Positions 1-11,008 of a stretch of DNA of 64,000 nt are shown one piece after another; the stretch's first letter is position 1; each line of letters begins with the position of its first letter. Origin of the DNA: an uncultured Pirellula sp. (GTDB taxonomy: Bacteria; Planctomycetota; Planctomycetia; Pirellulales; Pirellulaceae); assembly GCA_903858115.1 (NCBI GenBank), contig CAIOHR010000114.1:186001-250000 (forward strand), written 5' to 3'. The position numbers and the translations under genes are program-made. The notes under the pieces were generated by a model. The model was given only the letters and a program-made list of their open reading frames with translations. It ran no database searches and was not told the origin of the DNA.

Positions 1-264
1 CTCTATTGCTTATCAGCCAGCGATTGCTTTGATATGCATTGGCCTAAATTCGACCACAATTAACGTTTCAGAAAGTGGGCGATCCACCATTACACCGATT
101 GCATAAAGCGATTCAGAGAATTTGAACTGGTCGGCGCCCTCATCAATCGTAAGCGTCCGATCAACCGCATCTCGAAAGGGGGCGTGGAGTTACCTTTATT
201 TCTTTCGGTTTCGGAGTTGAGTCATGAGGCTGCGGTGGATGACTTGGTTCGCTTGCTTCGATAG
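1..264 (+). other. Unresolved 3' coding sequence at the left edge
   Basis: Two overlapping forward frames are open here and neither has a convincing start. One runs in from the edge and stops with TAA at 104-106. The other is open from 64 and stops with TAG at 262-264, ending in VDDLVRLLR. The strong hairpin directly downstream suggests that a real gene ends at 264. The two frames could be one gene with a frameshift near position 100, or the end of one gene and a small second ORF. I do not recognise the family. Confidence 0.3.
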
Positions 265-274
265 TCACTATTCA

Positions 275-312
275 AATCAAGAGGGCGAGTCGATTGACTC
301 GCCCTCTTGATT
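275..312 (+). terminator. Perfect 17-bp hairpin, probable terminator
   Basis: The arms 275-291 and 296-312 are perfect reverse complements around a four-base loop (gatt). The hairpin begins 11 bases after the TAG that ends the left-edge reading frame. The 3' arm ends in tt followed by gtcttt, so it is a moderately U-rich intrinsic terminator. Its symmetry means it could work in both directions. Confidence 0.7.
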
Positions 313-492
313 GTCTTTAGGCGATTGGCAAATTGGAATTCAACGCACTGCGATTGGGATCATGATCCGGATTCAAAATTTGTAAAGGACGATGGTCCCG
401 CACTGCGAAGGGTATTTTGCCGACTGCATTGTCGCGTGGATAACGGATTGCGAGGCTGACCACGCAATGATCCGTCTGGATCAGTCGCTCCA

Positions 493-819
493 CTAGACCA
501 TGTCTTTGAGCTTCTTGAGAGCTCGGACCTTGACGGTTGTGGAAGCTGGCTTTGGATCTGCCCATTTCATTTCGCCAGTTTGTGGATTTCGCACTTGTCG
601 CTTTGGAAGTGCCTTCTTTTGGTGGCGAAGAATCTTGCAGAGGTCAGGAATCACGAAAGCGCCAACGCCCTTTTTGCCAATCGAGCTGGCGATTTCAGCC
701 TTCAGCGCATCAAACACTTCTGCTACTTGCTTCTTGGTCAAGCCGGTTGCTTCGGCGATGTTGGTGAAAATCTGGACTTTTGTGAGTGGCTTTTCTGCTT
801 TGGCAGCTGCTTTTGCCAT
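493..819 (-). CDS. HU/IHF-family DNA-binding protein
   Basis: This 108-residue protein has the bacterial histone-like (HU) fold pattern: an N-terminal helical part (KPLTKVQIFTNIAEATGLTK, then KQVAEVFDALKAEI) followed by the beta-arm part with GVGAFVIPDL and RNPQTGEMKW, where HU proteins have GFGtF and RNPqTGe. It should bind and bend DNA in the nucleoid. The basic alanine/lysine start (MAKAAAKAEK) resembles planctomycete HU variants. I chose the ATG at 819 because AAAGGGA lies 9 bases upstream. An in-frame ATG at 867 lacks a ribosome-binding site. The gene stands alone and reads away from the MazG-like gene. Confidence 0.85.
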   Translation of the reverse strand: MAKAAAKAEKPLTKVQIFTNIAEATGLTKKQVAEVFDALKAEIASSIGKKGVGAFVIPDLCKILRHQKKALPKRQVRNPQTGEMKWADPKPASTTVKVRALKKLKDMV

Positions 820-1001
820 GTGACGAATCCCTTTCAAACGATCACGGATGGGTTCCATGTCCGACAATGAACATGCGAGTTGGCTGAATTAAAGGATGCG
901 GGGGGTAAAATGCAACCGGGAAACAAGCAAAACACCCAAAAAACCCTGGGAAATGAAGTATTTGGTCAAAAAAACATTGAAAAAACGAGATGGCGGTTGG
1001 T

Positions 1002-1340
1002 CTAGATCGGATATTTCTTGGCATTCTTGACCATTTTCGCCTCCAAAGTGCTTGCCAAATCGATACCCATCACGCTAGCCAATCGCAACACATACGACAA
1101 AACGTCCGCGATTTCCTCGCCAATCTGCTCCCGCTGCTCCACACTTAAGGTGGCGTCCGGTTCCAGCCATTGAAAGTGCTCCATGATTTCTGCCGCTTCG
1201 ATCGCAATCGACATCGCCAAATTCTTGGGCAAATGAAACTTCCCCCAATCCCGTTCGGTCGAGAATTCGTCCACCCAACGTTTGATTTCGGCAATCGTCG
1301 TTTTCGTATCCTGTGCATTAGGGTTATCGATGTAATGCAT
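1002..1340 (-). CDS. MazG-like nucleotide pyrophosphohydrolase
   Basis: The 112-residue protein matches the compact all-alpha NTP pyrophosphohydrolase superfamily (RS21-C6/MazG-like). It shows the EAAEIMEHFQW helix with the paired acidic residues and the second metal-binding helix EEIADVLSYVLRLA (E-E-x-x-D pattern). Such enzymes hydrolyse (d)NTPs to monophosphate and pyrophosphate, often as nucleotide-pool cleaners. The ATG at 1340 has AAGG about 7 bases upstream, whereas the in-frame ATG at 1367 has none. It is divergent from the peroxiredoxin gene, with a shared 132-base promoter region. Confidence 0.88.
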   Translation of the reverse strand: MHYIDNPNAQDTKTTIAEIKRWVDEFSTERDWGKFHLPKNLAMSIAIEAAEIMEHFQWLEPDATLSVEQREQIGEEIADVLSYVLRLASVMGIDLASTLEAKMVKNAKKYPI

Positions 1341-1472
1341 GCTTTTGCCTTGACGAATGCCGAACATTCGGGAGTATGGAGGTTAGTTACTAGTTCTGGT
1401 CTTCGCAGTGATACCAGTCTACAAAGCGTATCGATCGTAGCGAATAAACAAAGAGATTCGGAGTAAAGCAAA

Positions 1473-2075
1473 ATGGCAGTCTTGGTCACCAAACCCGCAC
1501 CTGACTTCAAAGCACAAGCAGTCCTGAAGGACGGTTCCTTTGCAGAGGTTACCCTCAGTCAATTCAAGGGGAACAAATATGTGCTGCTGTTCTTTTACCC
1601 ACTGGATTTCACCTTCGTTTGCCCAACGGAAATCATCGCCTTTTCCGACCGTGTCAAAGAATTCAACGATCTAGGAGTGGAAGTCATCGGTGTTTCCGTC
1701 GACAGCCATTTCTCGCATTTGGCCTGGAGAAATACCCCTCGAAATCAAGGTGGCATCGGACAAATCGATTACACGTTGGTCGCCGACCTTAACAAACAAA
1801 TTTCCAGGGACTACGACGTCCTTATGGGAGACGCTGTCGCGCTCAGAGGTTTGTTCTTGATCGACAAAAATGGTGTTGTCCGCCACCAAGTTGTCAACGA
1901 TTTGCCTCTCGGACGCAGCGTGGATGAAGCGTTGCGAATGGTCCAGGCTCTTCAGTTCTTTGAGAAGAATGGCGAAGTCTGCCCAGCCAACTGGCAAGAA
2001 GGCAAGAGCACGATCAAGCCAACCGTCGACGGTAGCAAATCGTTCTTCAACGCTGAATATGCTGCGAAAGCTTAA
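1473..2075 (+). CDS. Typical 2-Cys peroxiredoxin (AhpC/Prx1 type)
   Basis: The 200-residue protein reduces hydrogen peroxide and organic hydroperoxides in the cytoplasm. The peroxidatic cysteine is C50 in [13 protein letters not shown] and the resolving cysteine is C170 in GEVCPANW, with the usual C-terminal arm after it. Length and both motifs fit a full-length Prx1/AhpC-type enzyme. A GGAG lies upstream of the ATG. No AhpF-like reductase is adjacent, so the electron donor, probably thioredoxin, is inferred. The divergent MazG-like pyrophosphohydrolase may share regulatory DNA. Confidence 0.95.
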   Translation: MAVLVTKPAPDFKAQAVLKDGSFAEVTLSQFKGNKYVLLFFYPLDFTFVCPTEIIAFSDRVKEFNDLGVEVIGVSVDSHFSHLAWRNTPRNQGGIGQIDYTLVADLNKQISRDYDVLMGDAVALRGLFLIDKNGVVRHQVVNDLPLGRSVDEALRMVQALQFFEKNGEVCPANWQEGKSTIKPTVDGSKSFFNAEYAAKA

Positions 2076-2168
2076 ATAGCAATAGCTAGGCTTCAGTATC
2101 GAACCAAAATACAGCGGCCAAACGGTTACCATCCGCAGAACGGGTCTCCAAGGCCCGTCGGACACATC

Positions 2169-2274
2169 CGACAAAAGTAGTTGGTACGCTGCGTCGTGCC
2201 GTCCGCTCGTAGGCATTTGCTGGGATTCTAGATGGACGGCACATGGAATGTGCCTACTACTTTGACTTTTGTCG
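2169..2274. repeat. Intergenic inverted-repeat element
   Basis: The 459-base gap between the peroxiredoxin and moaC contains a nested inverted repeat. Outer arms are cgacaaaagtagt (2169) and actactttgacttttgtcg (2256-2274, with a small insertion). Inner arms are gtgccgtcc (2196-2204) and ggacggcac (2234-2242). The phrases ggacggcacatggaatgtgcc and cctactac look like a dispersed extragenic repeat family of planctomycetes. That is from memory and cannot be tested inside this window, where only one copy is evident. I see no supported gene in the rest of the gap. Confidence 0.55.
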
Positions 2275-2534
2275 ACTTTGTTCCGTTGAGCCAGTTCGAT
2301 CGCGTTAAGACTAGATTTGCGGCGCAGAATCGGACGCTAAAGCGTTTCGGCTAATTTCGGCGATAAGCCCTGAAGCGATGGACTGGTCTATACCGCAATT
2401 ATTTCCGCGATTCTTCCGCGGTCGGTTAAGTTCGAACATCGTAAATCGGTCATCGACTAGGCCTTTTTGGGAAACAGGGTTTCGAGTAGGTTCGAAGACC
2501 ACCTCGCACCCTGAATCCCAAGGAAACACTGGCT

Positions 2535-3053
2535 ATGTCGTCTTCATCCTCCAAACCTCCGACCAAGACCGATCCCGAGACAATGACTCACGTCGATGAA
2601 CGTGGGGCCGCTTGGATGGTCGACGTCGGAGCCAAGCCGATTTCGAAGAGAGTCGCGATTGCGTCTAGCAGGGTCGCGATGTCCGCCGAAGCGGCGAGTG
2701 CAATCCGAGCGAACGCACTCGCCAAAGGAGACTGTCTTCAGGTCGCGAGAATCGCTGCGATTCAAGGAACGAAGTGGACGAGCCATCTGATTCCCCTTTG
2801 TCACGCCATTCCAATCGATTCGGTAGAAGCTCATTTTAGTTGGCTATCCGAGACGGAGTTGGAATGGGAAGTAACGGTAAAGTCGACCGGAAAGACGGGT
2901 GTTGAGATGGAAGCGCTCTCAGGAGCGAGCATCGCAGCGCTCACCGTTTACGACATGTGCAAGGCGATCGATCGTTCCATCACCATTCGCGAAATTTGCT
3001 TGATCGAAAAATCAGGCGGTGAACGCGGAGATTACGCGAGAGAAATTTCGTAA
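2535..3053 (+). CDS. moaC: Cyclic pyranopterin monophosphate synthase MoaC
   Basis: This 172-residue protein catalyses the second step of molybdenum cofactor synthesis, turning the MoaA product into cPMP. The family signatures are all present: THVDERGAAWMVDVGAK near the N-terminus, LIPLCHAI in the middle, and GVEMEALSGASIAALTVYDM followed by the IEKSGG tail. An N-terminal stretch of about 18 residues rich in Ser/Lys precedes the conserved start. AAGGAAA is positioned before the ATG. The stop codon is separated by one base from the start of a polyprenyl synthase gene, so the two are probably co-transcribed although the pathways differ. Confidence 0.95.
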   Translation: MSSSSSKPPTKTDPETMTHVDERGAAWMVDVGAKPISKRVAIASSRVAMSAEAASAIRANALAKGDCLQVARIAAIQGTKWTSHLIPLCHAIPIDSVEAHFSWLSETELEWEVTVKSTGKTGVEMEALSGASIAALTVYDMCKAIDRSITIREICLIEKSGGERGDYAREIS

Positions 3054-3054
3054 C

Positions 3055-4182
3055 ATGAATGCACCCGAAGCTGGTATCCGTTCCGCAATTGCAAACACAT
3101 CGGTGCACCGAAGAAACATTTCCGTCCGGCTTGTCCCGCCCGCTCGGTTCAAGGATGTGCGAACGGCACCTCAGTCTGAATTGGATTACCGACAAGCAGA
3201 TTACCGACAAGTACTCGGGGCAGTCACCGCCTCCATTCAATCTGAATTGAACGAGGTCGAGAAATGGATATCCGATGGTCTTCGAGTTGCCAATCCATCA
3301 TTGCAACCAATGTTGGACCATGTTCGTGAGCTGGGTGGGAAACGACTGAGACCTATCTTGACGTTGTTGAGTGCGAAAGCCTGTGGCAACATCACCGAAG
3401 AGACGATCCGGCTAGCTGCCGTCGTAGAGTTGTTGCACACCGCGACTCTTGTGCATGACGACGTATTGGATGGGGCGGAAAAACGACGACACCGCCCAAC
3501 CCTTCACAACGTATGGGGCGTTCCTGCCAGTGTATTGGTTGGCGATTGGTTGTTCACCCATGCGTACGGGTTGGCCAACCAAGGGGAATCCACTCAGCCC
3601 GGCCGATGGATTGCAACCGCTGCCAAAATGGTTTGCGAAGGGGAGATACTACAAGGGCAAAGCGTTGGGAACTTTGATATTTCAGAGGACGAATACTTCG
3701 AACTGTTGAAAGCGAAGACAGGTGCATTGTGCAGCGTCAGTTGTCAATTGGGTGCTTGGTCTGCTGGAGTGCCTGCGGATTGTCACGAAAAGTTCGCCGA
3801 GTTTGGGATGACTTTGGGCCTGGCGTTTCAGATCTACGACGATTGGTTAGATGTTTGGGGAAACGATTCCGTTGCAGGAAAGACGCTGGGAACCGATCTA
3901 GCGTCCTTCAAGCCGACTCTTCCCGCGTTGCGAGCGATTGCAGTAAATCCCCATTGCGAATCGGACCTGTTACCCAGACTTCGGGCCCAGGATCCTCTCG
4001 CTAGCCTTGAGCTTCGAAACTTGATGGAACTCTCGGGCGCGTCGGGGTACACGTTGCAAAAAGCTCGGTCGCTAGCGTCGGACGCATGCAATTGCGTTGA
4101 AAGGGTGGGAATCAGCTTGGATCGGACCGTCGTGGAGCAACTGGGAAGATTGGCGGTTGCAGCGACTCACCGCCCTGGATAA
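3055..4182 (+). CDS. Trans-polyprenyl diphosphate synthase (IspB/octaprenyl type)
   Basis: The 375-residue protein belongs to the all-alpha trans-isoprenyl diphosphate synthases. It carries the first aspartate-rich motif HDDVLD (D135, D136, D139) and the second IYDDWLD (about residue 252), plus the GGKRLRP substrate-binding motif. Such enzymes build the side chain of menaquinone or ubiquinone from farnesyl diphosphate and IPP. The ATG at 3055 is one base after the moaC stop. A GTG at 3019 inside moaC would add 12 residues. About 60 residues precede the conserved core, longer than usual. Chain length cannot be read safely from the sequence. Confidence 0.93.
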   Translation: MNAPEAGIRSAIANTSVHRRNISVRLVPPARFKDVRTAPQSELDYRQADYRQVLGAVTASIQSELNEVEKWISDGLRVANPSLQPMLDHVRELGGKRLRPILTLLSAKACGNITEETIRLAAVVELLHTATLVHDDVLDGAEKRRHRPTLHNVWGVPASVLVGDWLFTHAYGLANQGESTQPGRWIATAAKMVCEGEILQGQSVGNFDISEDEYFELLKAKTGALCSVSCQLGAWSAGVPADCHEKFAEFGMTLGLAFQIYDDWLDVWGNDSVAGKTLGTDLASFKPTLPALRAIAVNPHCESDLLPRLRAQDPLASLELRNLMELSGASGYTLQKARSLASDACNCVERVGISLDRTVVEQLGRLAVAATHRPG

Positions 4183-4323
4183 CGCAATAATTGACCCCAG
4201 TGGGTCTGCGCGGTATGCTAGTTGGATTCGGTGCGTGCGAGTCACGGCCCGAACACCACCAAAACCTACCTATATTATCAACATGGCTTGTCCCCGGAGC
4301 CATCTTTCGGACACGGTCTTTAT

Positions 4324-7300
4324 ATGTCGCTTGGATTTCATTGGCGATGGCCAATTTCACTTGGCCTGATCGTTGCAATCGCATGTTTGCTTGATGGTCG
4401 AATTGCTAGCGCCGACGCAGGTGCAACGGTTAGTTTCGCCAAAGACATCTATCCCATTCTTCAAGCGAATTGCATAGGATGTCATCAACCTGCCAAAAAA
4501 CAGGGTGGCTATTTGATGACTGATTTCGAATCCCTCCTGGCCAAAGGGGAGTCGGGCAATCCGGCCATCGTTCCCGGCAAGTCGAGCGAGAGCTACATAA
4601 TCCATGAAATCGTCCCAATCGATGGCAAGGCGGAGATGCCAAAGAATGGCAAACCGCTTCATGCATCCGAAATCGAATTGATCCAACGTTGGATCGATCA
4701 AGGTGCGAAGAACGATTCGACACGGTCGGAACCGAAATATAGTGTGAGCCAACCTCCGCAATATGTACGCCCTCCGACCATTTCCAGTTTGCGTTTCTCG
4801 CCGGATGGGTCTGAACTGATTGCGACTGGCTTTCACGAAGCCTTGATTTTCAAAACAGAATCTTGGCAACTCAGCAAGCGATTGGTCGGAATGAGTCCTC
4901 GCCTTGAATCGATTGCGTACTCACCGGATGGCAAATGGATCGCTATCGCTGCGGGTGAACCTGGCGTACGAGGCGAGTTGCAGGTATGGAACAACGAGAC
5001 AAAAGAACTGGAGGATAGTTATTCGATCGGGGCCGATACTCTTTTCGGGGTCAACTGGTCTCCCGACTCGGAGCTGATCTCGTTCGCTTGCAACGACAAT
5101 TCCGTGCGTGCAGTGAACCGACAAGGTGTTCAAAAACTATTCCAACGTGTTCACGAAGACTGGGCGCGATCCACAACCTTTACGGTGGATGGCAAGCATC
5201 TGGTTTCTGCCAGTCGCGATATGACGGTGAAGCTGACGGAAGTTGAAACAGAACGATTTATCGACAACATCACTTCGATTACGCCTGGTGCATTGCGCGG
5301 TGGCATGCAAGCAGTGGCGGTTCATCCGAATCGAAATGAGATCGTAGTCGGTGGAGCCGATGGTTCGCCGAAAATCTATCGCGTATTTCGGCAGACCGCG
5401 CGTGTCATCGGTGACGATGCCAATCTCATTCGACAACTAGAACCTATTCCTGGCCGCATTTTCGATGTTGCTGTCAGCAAAGATAGTCGCTTCCTTGCCG
5501 CAGCATCGACTGTTGACAATCAAAGCACCATTCGTGTCTGGGCTTACGATGTTGATGCTCAATTGCCTGATGATATCAAAAAGATCCAATCCAAACGTAG
5601 CCAGCAACGAACGGAGGAAGAGAAGAAGAAACTAGAGACCTACGTCACCGCGCAGCCAGCAGTTCTCGCGACGTGGAACGTGGCGGATTCAGCGATCTAC
5701 TCGATCGCTATCGATGACAAGGGTAGAGTTGCGTCGGGCGGATCCGATGGCAAAGTGCGAGTCTGGAACATCGCGGACCAACAATCGGTGGCTAGCTTTG
5801 ACACGACCCCACCGAACTCGAATGCGACCGCGACCGCGGCGTCGATGTCCGAGGGGCGAACTGCTCGTCTTCAACAGATTGCCGCTTTGCATCAATCAGA
5901 ACGAACCGCCCCCGAGTCGCTCCAAGAGCTTCACCAGTTCCCGATATCCAAGTTGAGTGGGATTGAAGTCTCCCCCTCGGAAATCAAGATGAACACTTGG
6001 AACGAATCGGTGCAGTTTGTTGTTATGGCGAAACTTGACTCTGGCGAGTTGAGGGATATTACGAGGCTTGCTAAATACTCTAGCTCGAGCGCTGTCGTTT
6101 GGACCTCCGACCGTGGCTGGGTACAGCCGCTGGAGTCGGGCGAGTGCAAGATCATCGTCCAGTTTGCGAATCAAGCGATAACAGTACCTGTGACTGTCGA
6201 TCTATCGAAGCCCCAGTCTGCAAACTTTATCCGCGATGTGAATCCGGTTCTTTCGCGTTTGGGTTGTAACTCGGGAACGTGTCACGGTGCGCAGGCTGGT
6301 AAGGGAGGATTCAAACTCTCGCTGCGCGGTTACGATCCCATATTTGATATTCGCTCTTTGGCTGACGATCTGGCTAGCCGCCGACTCAATACAGCTTCGC
6401 CACTCTCTAGCTTGATGATGACGAAACCGCTGGGCAAAGTTCCACACGTCGGCGGCAAGCTCTTTCAGGAGAGCGATTCGCATGCATTGATTATCAAACA
6501 ATGGATCGCTGAAGGAGCTCGGGTAGACTTGACGACTCCGCGTGTTCAATCGATTGCGTTGAGCCCGACAAATCCCATTTCTCCAGATGCAGGTACGGTG
6601 CAGCAGTTCCGGGTGATGGCAACCTACACCGACGGCACGACACGCGATGTGACTCGCGAAGCCTTCGTCGAATCGGGCAATGCAGAGGTTGCAGGCGTAC
6701 AAGAGGGTGCGAGGATTGTGGCAGTGCGTCGCGGTGAAGCTCCGATCTTGGCTCGTTACGAAGGTGCTTATGCCGCAACAACATTGACCGTGATGGGAGA
6801 TCGAACCGGGTACGCTTGGAAACCATCGCCAGGTAGCAATGTGATCGATAACTTCGTCGCGACCAAGTTGGAGAGAATGAAGATCGAGCCATCGAACCTT
6901 TGTACGGACAGCGAGTTTTTGCGGCGAGCAACGATCGATTTGACAGGTTTGCCACCAAACGCAGATCGCGTTCGATCTTTCTTAGCCGATACGACTCCGT
7001 CGGCTCAAAAGCGAAACAATCTGGTTGACGAGTTGGTGAGTAGCGAAGCGTTCGTCGATCACTGGACCAATAAATGGTCGGATCTGCTTCAAGTGAATTC
7101 CAAGTTTTTGGGTAAGGAAGGCGCGAGCGCTTTCCGGGATTGGATTCGGTCGAGCGTTGCGAGCAACAAACCGTACAACCAGTTTGTGCATGAGATCGTC
7201 AATGCGAGCGGATCGAACAAAGAGAACCCCGCTGCGTCTTACTACAAGATCTTGCGAAACCCTGAAGACACGGTTGAGAACACGACCCACCTGTTCCTCG

Positions 7301-9453
7301 GCGTGCGATTCAATTGCAATAAATGCCATGACCATCCCTTTGAACGATGGACGCAGGACCAATACTACCAAACGGCTGCTTACTTCACTCAAGTTACACT
7401 GAGCAAAGACGAAGCGTCTGGAGGCAAGACCATCGGTGGAACTGCAGTGGAAGGTGCAAAGCCCCTCTACGAAATCGTTGCTGATTCTGGCAAGGCGGAA
7501 ATGAAGCATCAACGAACACAACAAAACGTTGCCCCGAAGCTCCCTTTCGATGCAGAGTATTCGGTACCGGACGGTAGCTCGCGTCGCGCCGTGTTTGCTG
7601 CATGGCTGACGAGCTCGAAGAATCCTTACTTTGCCAAGAGTTTCGTCAATCGCATGTGGGGATACATGTTAGGCAAAGGACTGATTGAACCGATCGATGA
7701 CATCCGTGCTGGCAATCCAGCTAGTATCCCAGAGTTGCTCGAGTTTTTGGAGAAGGATTTTGTTGCAAACGACTTCGATGTGCGACATATCTTGAAGACG
7801 ATTTGCAAATCCGAAACGTATCAACGTTCGATCCAAACGAATTCTTGGAATGCAGACGACGATCGCAATTACTCGCACGCCATGCCACGTCGATTGCCCG
7901 CAGAAGTTCTCTTCGATGCGATCCACATGGTAACGGGTTCGGAGATCAAATTGCCGGGCCTCAAGCCGGGGACTCGCGCTGCAGCGCTGGCAGACGCCGA
8001 TGCAAATCTGCCAGATGGATTTCTGAACAATTTGGGACGACCACCCCGCGAAAGCGCTTGCGAGTGCGAACGATCGAGCGAACTGCGATTGGGGTCGGTC
8101 ATGGCTCTCGTGAGTGGTCCTACGTTAGGGACAGCGATCGCGGATCAAGGGAACTCGATCGGCAGTCTCGTGGAACAGTTCCAAGAAGATCGGCAGTTGA
8201 TCGGTGAATTGTTTATGAGGGTACTCAACAGGCCAGCCACCGAGAAAGAGGTGGATGCCTCGACGACGGTGATGGCATTTATCGAGGCGGATCATGCGAA
8301 GCTCGCCAAGAGCCTGGAAGAACGAGAAGCGTGGTGGGTAGGCGAGAAGCCCAAACGTCAGGCACAGTTGGATGCTGATAAAGCACAATCGGAAAAAGAT
8401 CTGATCGCTAGACAAGATGCGATTCGCGCTGACCGAGAGGCAGCCGAGAAAGCTCGCTTGGAGCGATTGGCGGCCGCAAAGACCAGCATGGAATCGTATG
8501 AGTCGAGTATTCAATCCAAACTGGACGAGTTTATTGCGAAAAGAAAAGATCAACCACAGTGGACAACATTGCTAGCCACCAAAGCGAAGGCTTCCAACAA
8601 GGCGAAGCTGATTCCACAAGCGGATCGATCGATCGTGGCTCAAGGTGCTGCGGACAAAGGAATTTATACGATCGACACCACAGTGCCGTTCGCGTTCAAC
8701 TCGATTCGACTCGAAACATTGACGAGTCCCGAACTCAAGGGGAATGGACCTGGCCTTTCGGACGTGGGTAATTTTGTCATCACCGAGTTGGAGCTTTATG
8801 CAGGGAACCCAGCGAAGCCGAAAGAGATGCGAAAACTCAAGATCAAACGCGGTTTGACCGATTTTGACCAAGGTGGATTCTCGGCAGCAGCCGTTTATGA
8901 TGACAAAACCAACGACCAGGGTGGTTGGGCTGTTTCGGGTGCTACGGGTGCGGAACACTGGGCAGTATTCGAATTGGCGGAACCAGCACAATTGGCCGCA
9001 GGCGAAACGCTTCAATGGCGAATCCATCAGTTTCATAACGCCGACAAACATCGCTTAGGACGCTTTCGGTTGAGTATCGCTAGCTTTACGGGCGAAGTAC
9101 CGATCGGGCTTTCCGAAACGCTGACCGCCTTTGCGAACTTGCCGAATGAAGATCGAAACGAACAAACGACCAAAGATTCGCTAGCTTACTTCAAAGCTAG
9201 CTCCGGCGAATACCTGAAACTAAAAGGTGCTTTCGACAAAGAAAATCGTCCGCTACCGGAAGACGAACAAGTGGTTGCACTGAAGAAGCGAATCGAAAGG
9301 CTGTCTGCTCCGTTAGCCGATGATTCTCGATTGGTGCGATTGCGAAACGATGTGAAAGAGAGTGCAAGTCAGAAAGCCAAAGCCCGACTGACTGCCGCCG
9401 AAGACATCACTTGGGCCCTGATCAACAGTCCTGCCTTTTTGTTCAATCACTAA
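4324..9453 (+). CDS. Secreted WD40/cytochrome-like DUF1549-DUF1553 protein
   Basis: A 1,709-residue planctomycete-type exported protein. A signal peptide (residues 1-30, ending IASADA) is followed by a planctomycete cytochrome C domain with a heme motif CIGCH (C50, C53, H54). Next come WD40 repeats (about 120-510; SPDGSELIATG, SPDGKWIAIA, GSDGKVRVWN), Ig-like segments, a second cysteine motif (NSGTCHGAQAG), a DUF1549 domain containing NCNKCHDHPFERW, and DUF1553 (RMWGYMLGKGLIEP). A charged coiled coil lies near 1370-1440, before a last part ending in INSPAFLFNH. I chose the ATG at 4324 because it starts the signal peptide; the frame is open from a TTG at 4222. The DUF1501 gene follows at once. 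Electron transfer linked to polymer degradation is inferred only. Confidence 0.93.
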   Translation: MSLGFHWRWPISLGLIVAIACLLDGRIASADAGATVSFAKDIYPILQANCIGCHQPAKKQGGYLMTDFESLLAKGESGNPAIVPGKSSESYIIHEIVPIDGKAEMPKNGKPLHASEIELIQRWIDQGAKNDSTRSEPKYSVSQPPQYVRPPTISSLRFSPDGSELIATGFHEALIFKTESWQLSKRLVGMSPRLESIAYSPDGKWIAIAAGEPGVRGELQVWNNETKELEDSYSIGADTLFGVNWSPDSELISFACNDNSVRAVNRQGVQKLFQRVHEDWARSTTFTVDGKHLVSASRDMTVKLTEVETERFIDNITSITPGALRGGMQAVAVHPNRNEIVVGGADGSPKIYRVFRQTARVIGDDANLIRQLEPIPGRIFDVAVSKDSRFLAAASTVDNQSTIRVWAYDVDAQLPDDIKKIQSKRSQQRTEEEKKKLETYVTAQPAVLATWNVADSAIYSIAIDDKGRVASGGSDGKVRVWNIADQQSVASFDTTPPNSNATATAASMSEGRTARLQQIAALHQSERTAPESLQELHQFPISKLSGIEVSPSEIKMNTWNESVQFVVMAKLDSGELRDITRLAKYSSSSAVVWTSDRGWVQPLESGECKIIVQFANQAITVPVTVDLSKPQSANFIRDVNPVLSRLGCNSGTCHGAQAGKGGFKLSLRGYDPIFDIRSLADDLASRRLNTASPLSSLMMTKPLGKVPHVGGKLFQESDSHALIIKQWIAEGARVDLTTPRVQSIALSPTNPISPDAGTVQQFRVMATYTDGTTRDVTREAFVESGNAEVAGVQEGARIVAVRRGEAPILARYEGAYAATTLTVMGDRTGYAWKPSPGSNVIDNFVATKLERMKIEPSNLCTDSEFLRRATIDLTGLPPNADRVRSFLADTTPSAQKRNNLVDELVSSEAFVDHWTNKWSDLLQVNSKFLGKEGASAFRDWIRSSVASNKPYNQFVHEIVNASGSNKENPAASYYKILRNPEDTVENTTHLFLGVRFNCNKCHDHPFERWTQDQYYQTAAYFTQVTLSKDEASGGKTIGGTAVEGAKPLYEIVADSGKAEMKHQRTQQNVAPKLPFDAEYSVPDGSSRRAVFAAWLTSSKNPYFAKSFVNRMWGYMLGKGLIEPIDDIRAGNPASIPELLEFLEKDFVANDFDVRHILKTICKSETYQRSIQTNSWNADDDRNYSHAMPRRLPAEVLFDAIHMVTGSEIKLPGLKPGTRAAALADADANLPDGFLNNLGRPPRESACECERSSELRLGSVMALVSGPTLGTAIADQGNSIGSLVEQFQEDRQLIGELFMRVLNRPATEKEVDASTTVMAFIEADHAKLAKSLEEREAWWVGEKPKRQAQLDADKAQSEKDLIARQDAIRADREAAEKARLERLAAAKTSMESYESSIQSKLDEFIAKRKDQPQWTTLLATKAKASNKAKLIPQADRSIVAQGAADKGIYTIDTTVPFAFNSIRLETLTSPELKGNGPGLSDVGNFVITELELYAGNPAKPKEMRKLKIKRGLTDFDQGGFSAAAVYDDKTNDQGGWAVSGATGAEHWAVFELAEPAQLAAGETLQWRIHQFHNADKHRLGRFRLSIASFTGEVPIGLSETLTAFANLPNEDRNEQTTKDSLAYFKASSGEYLKLKGAFDKENRPLPEDEQVVALKKRIERLSAPLADDSRLVRLRNDVKESASQKAKARLTAAEDITWALINSPAFLFNH

Positions 9454-9533
9454 ACAGCCGTTGAAGCCGAATCTACCGTTAACGACGAAGCCCGCTCCTA
9501 ACCTATTAACTTTTGCCAAAACCGAGGACAAAC

Positions 9534-11006
<1,473 letters not shown>

Positions 11007-11008
11007 AT

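Noticed and set aside
317..565. A minus-strand frame of 82 codons overlapping the HU gene end
   Set aside because: It starts inside the HU gene in another frame without a ribosome-binding site.
842..1024. A 60-codon minus-strand frame between HU and the MazG-like gene
   Set aside because: It is low in protein-like features and is probably noncoding leader sequence.
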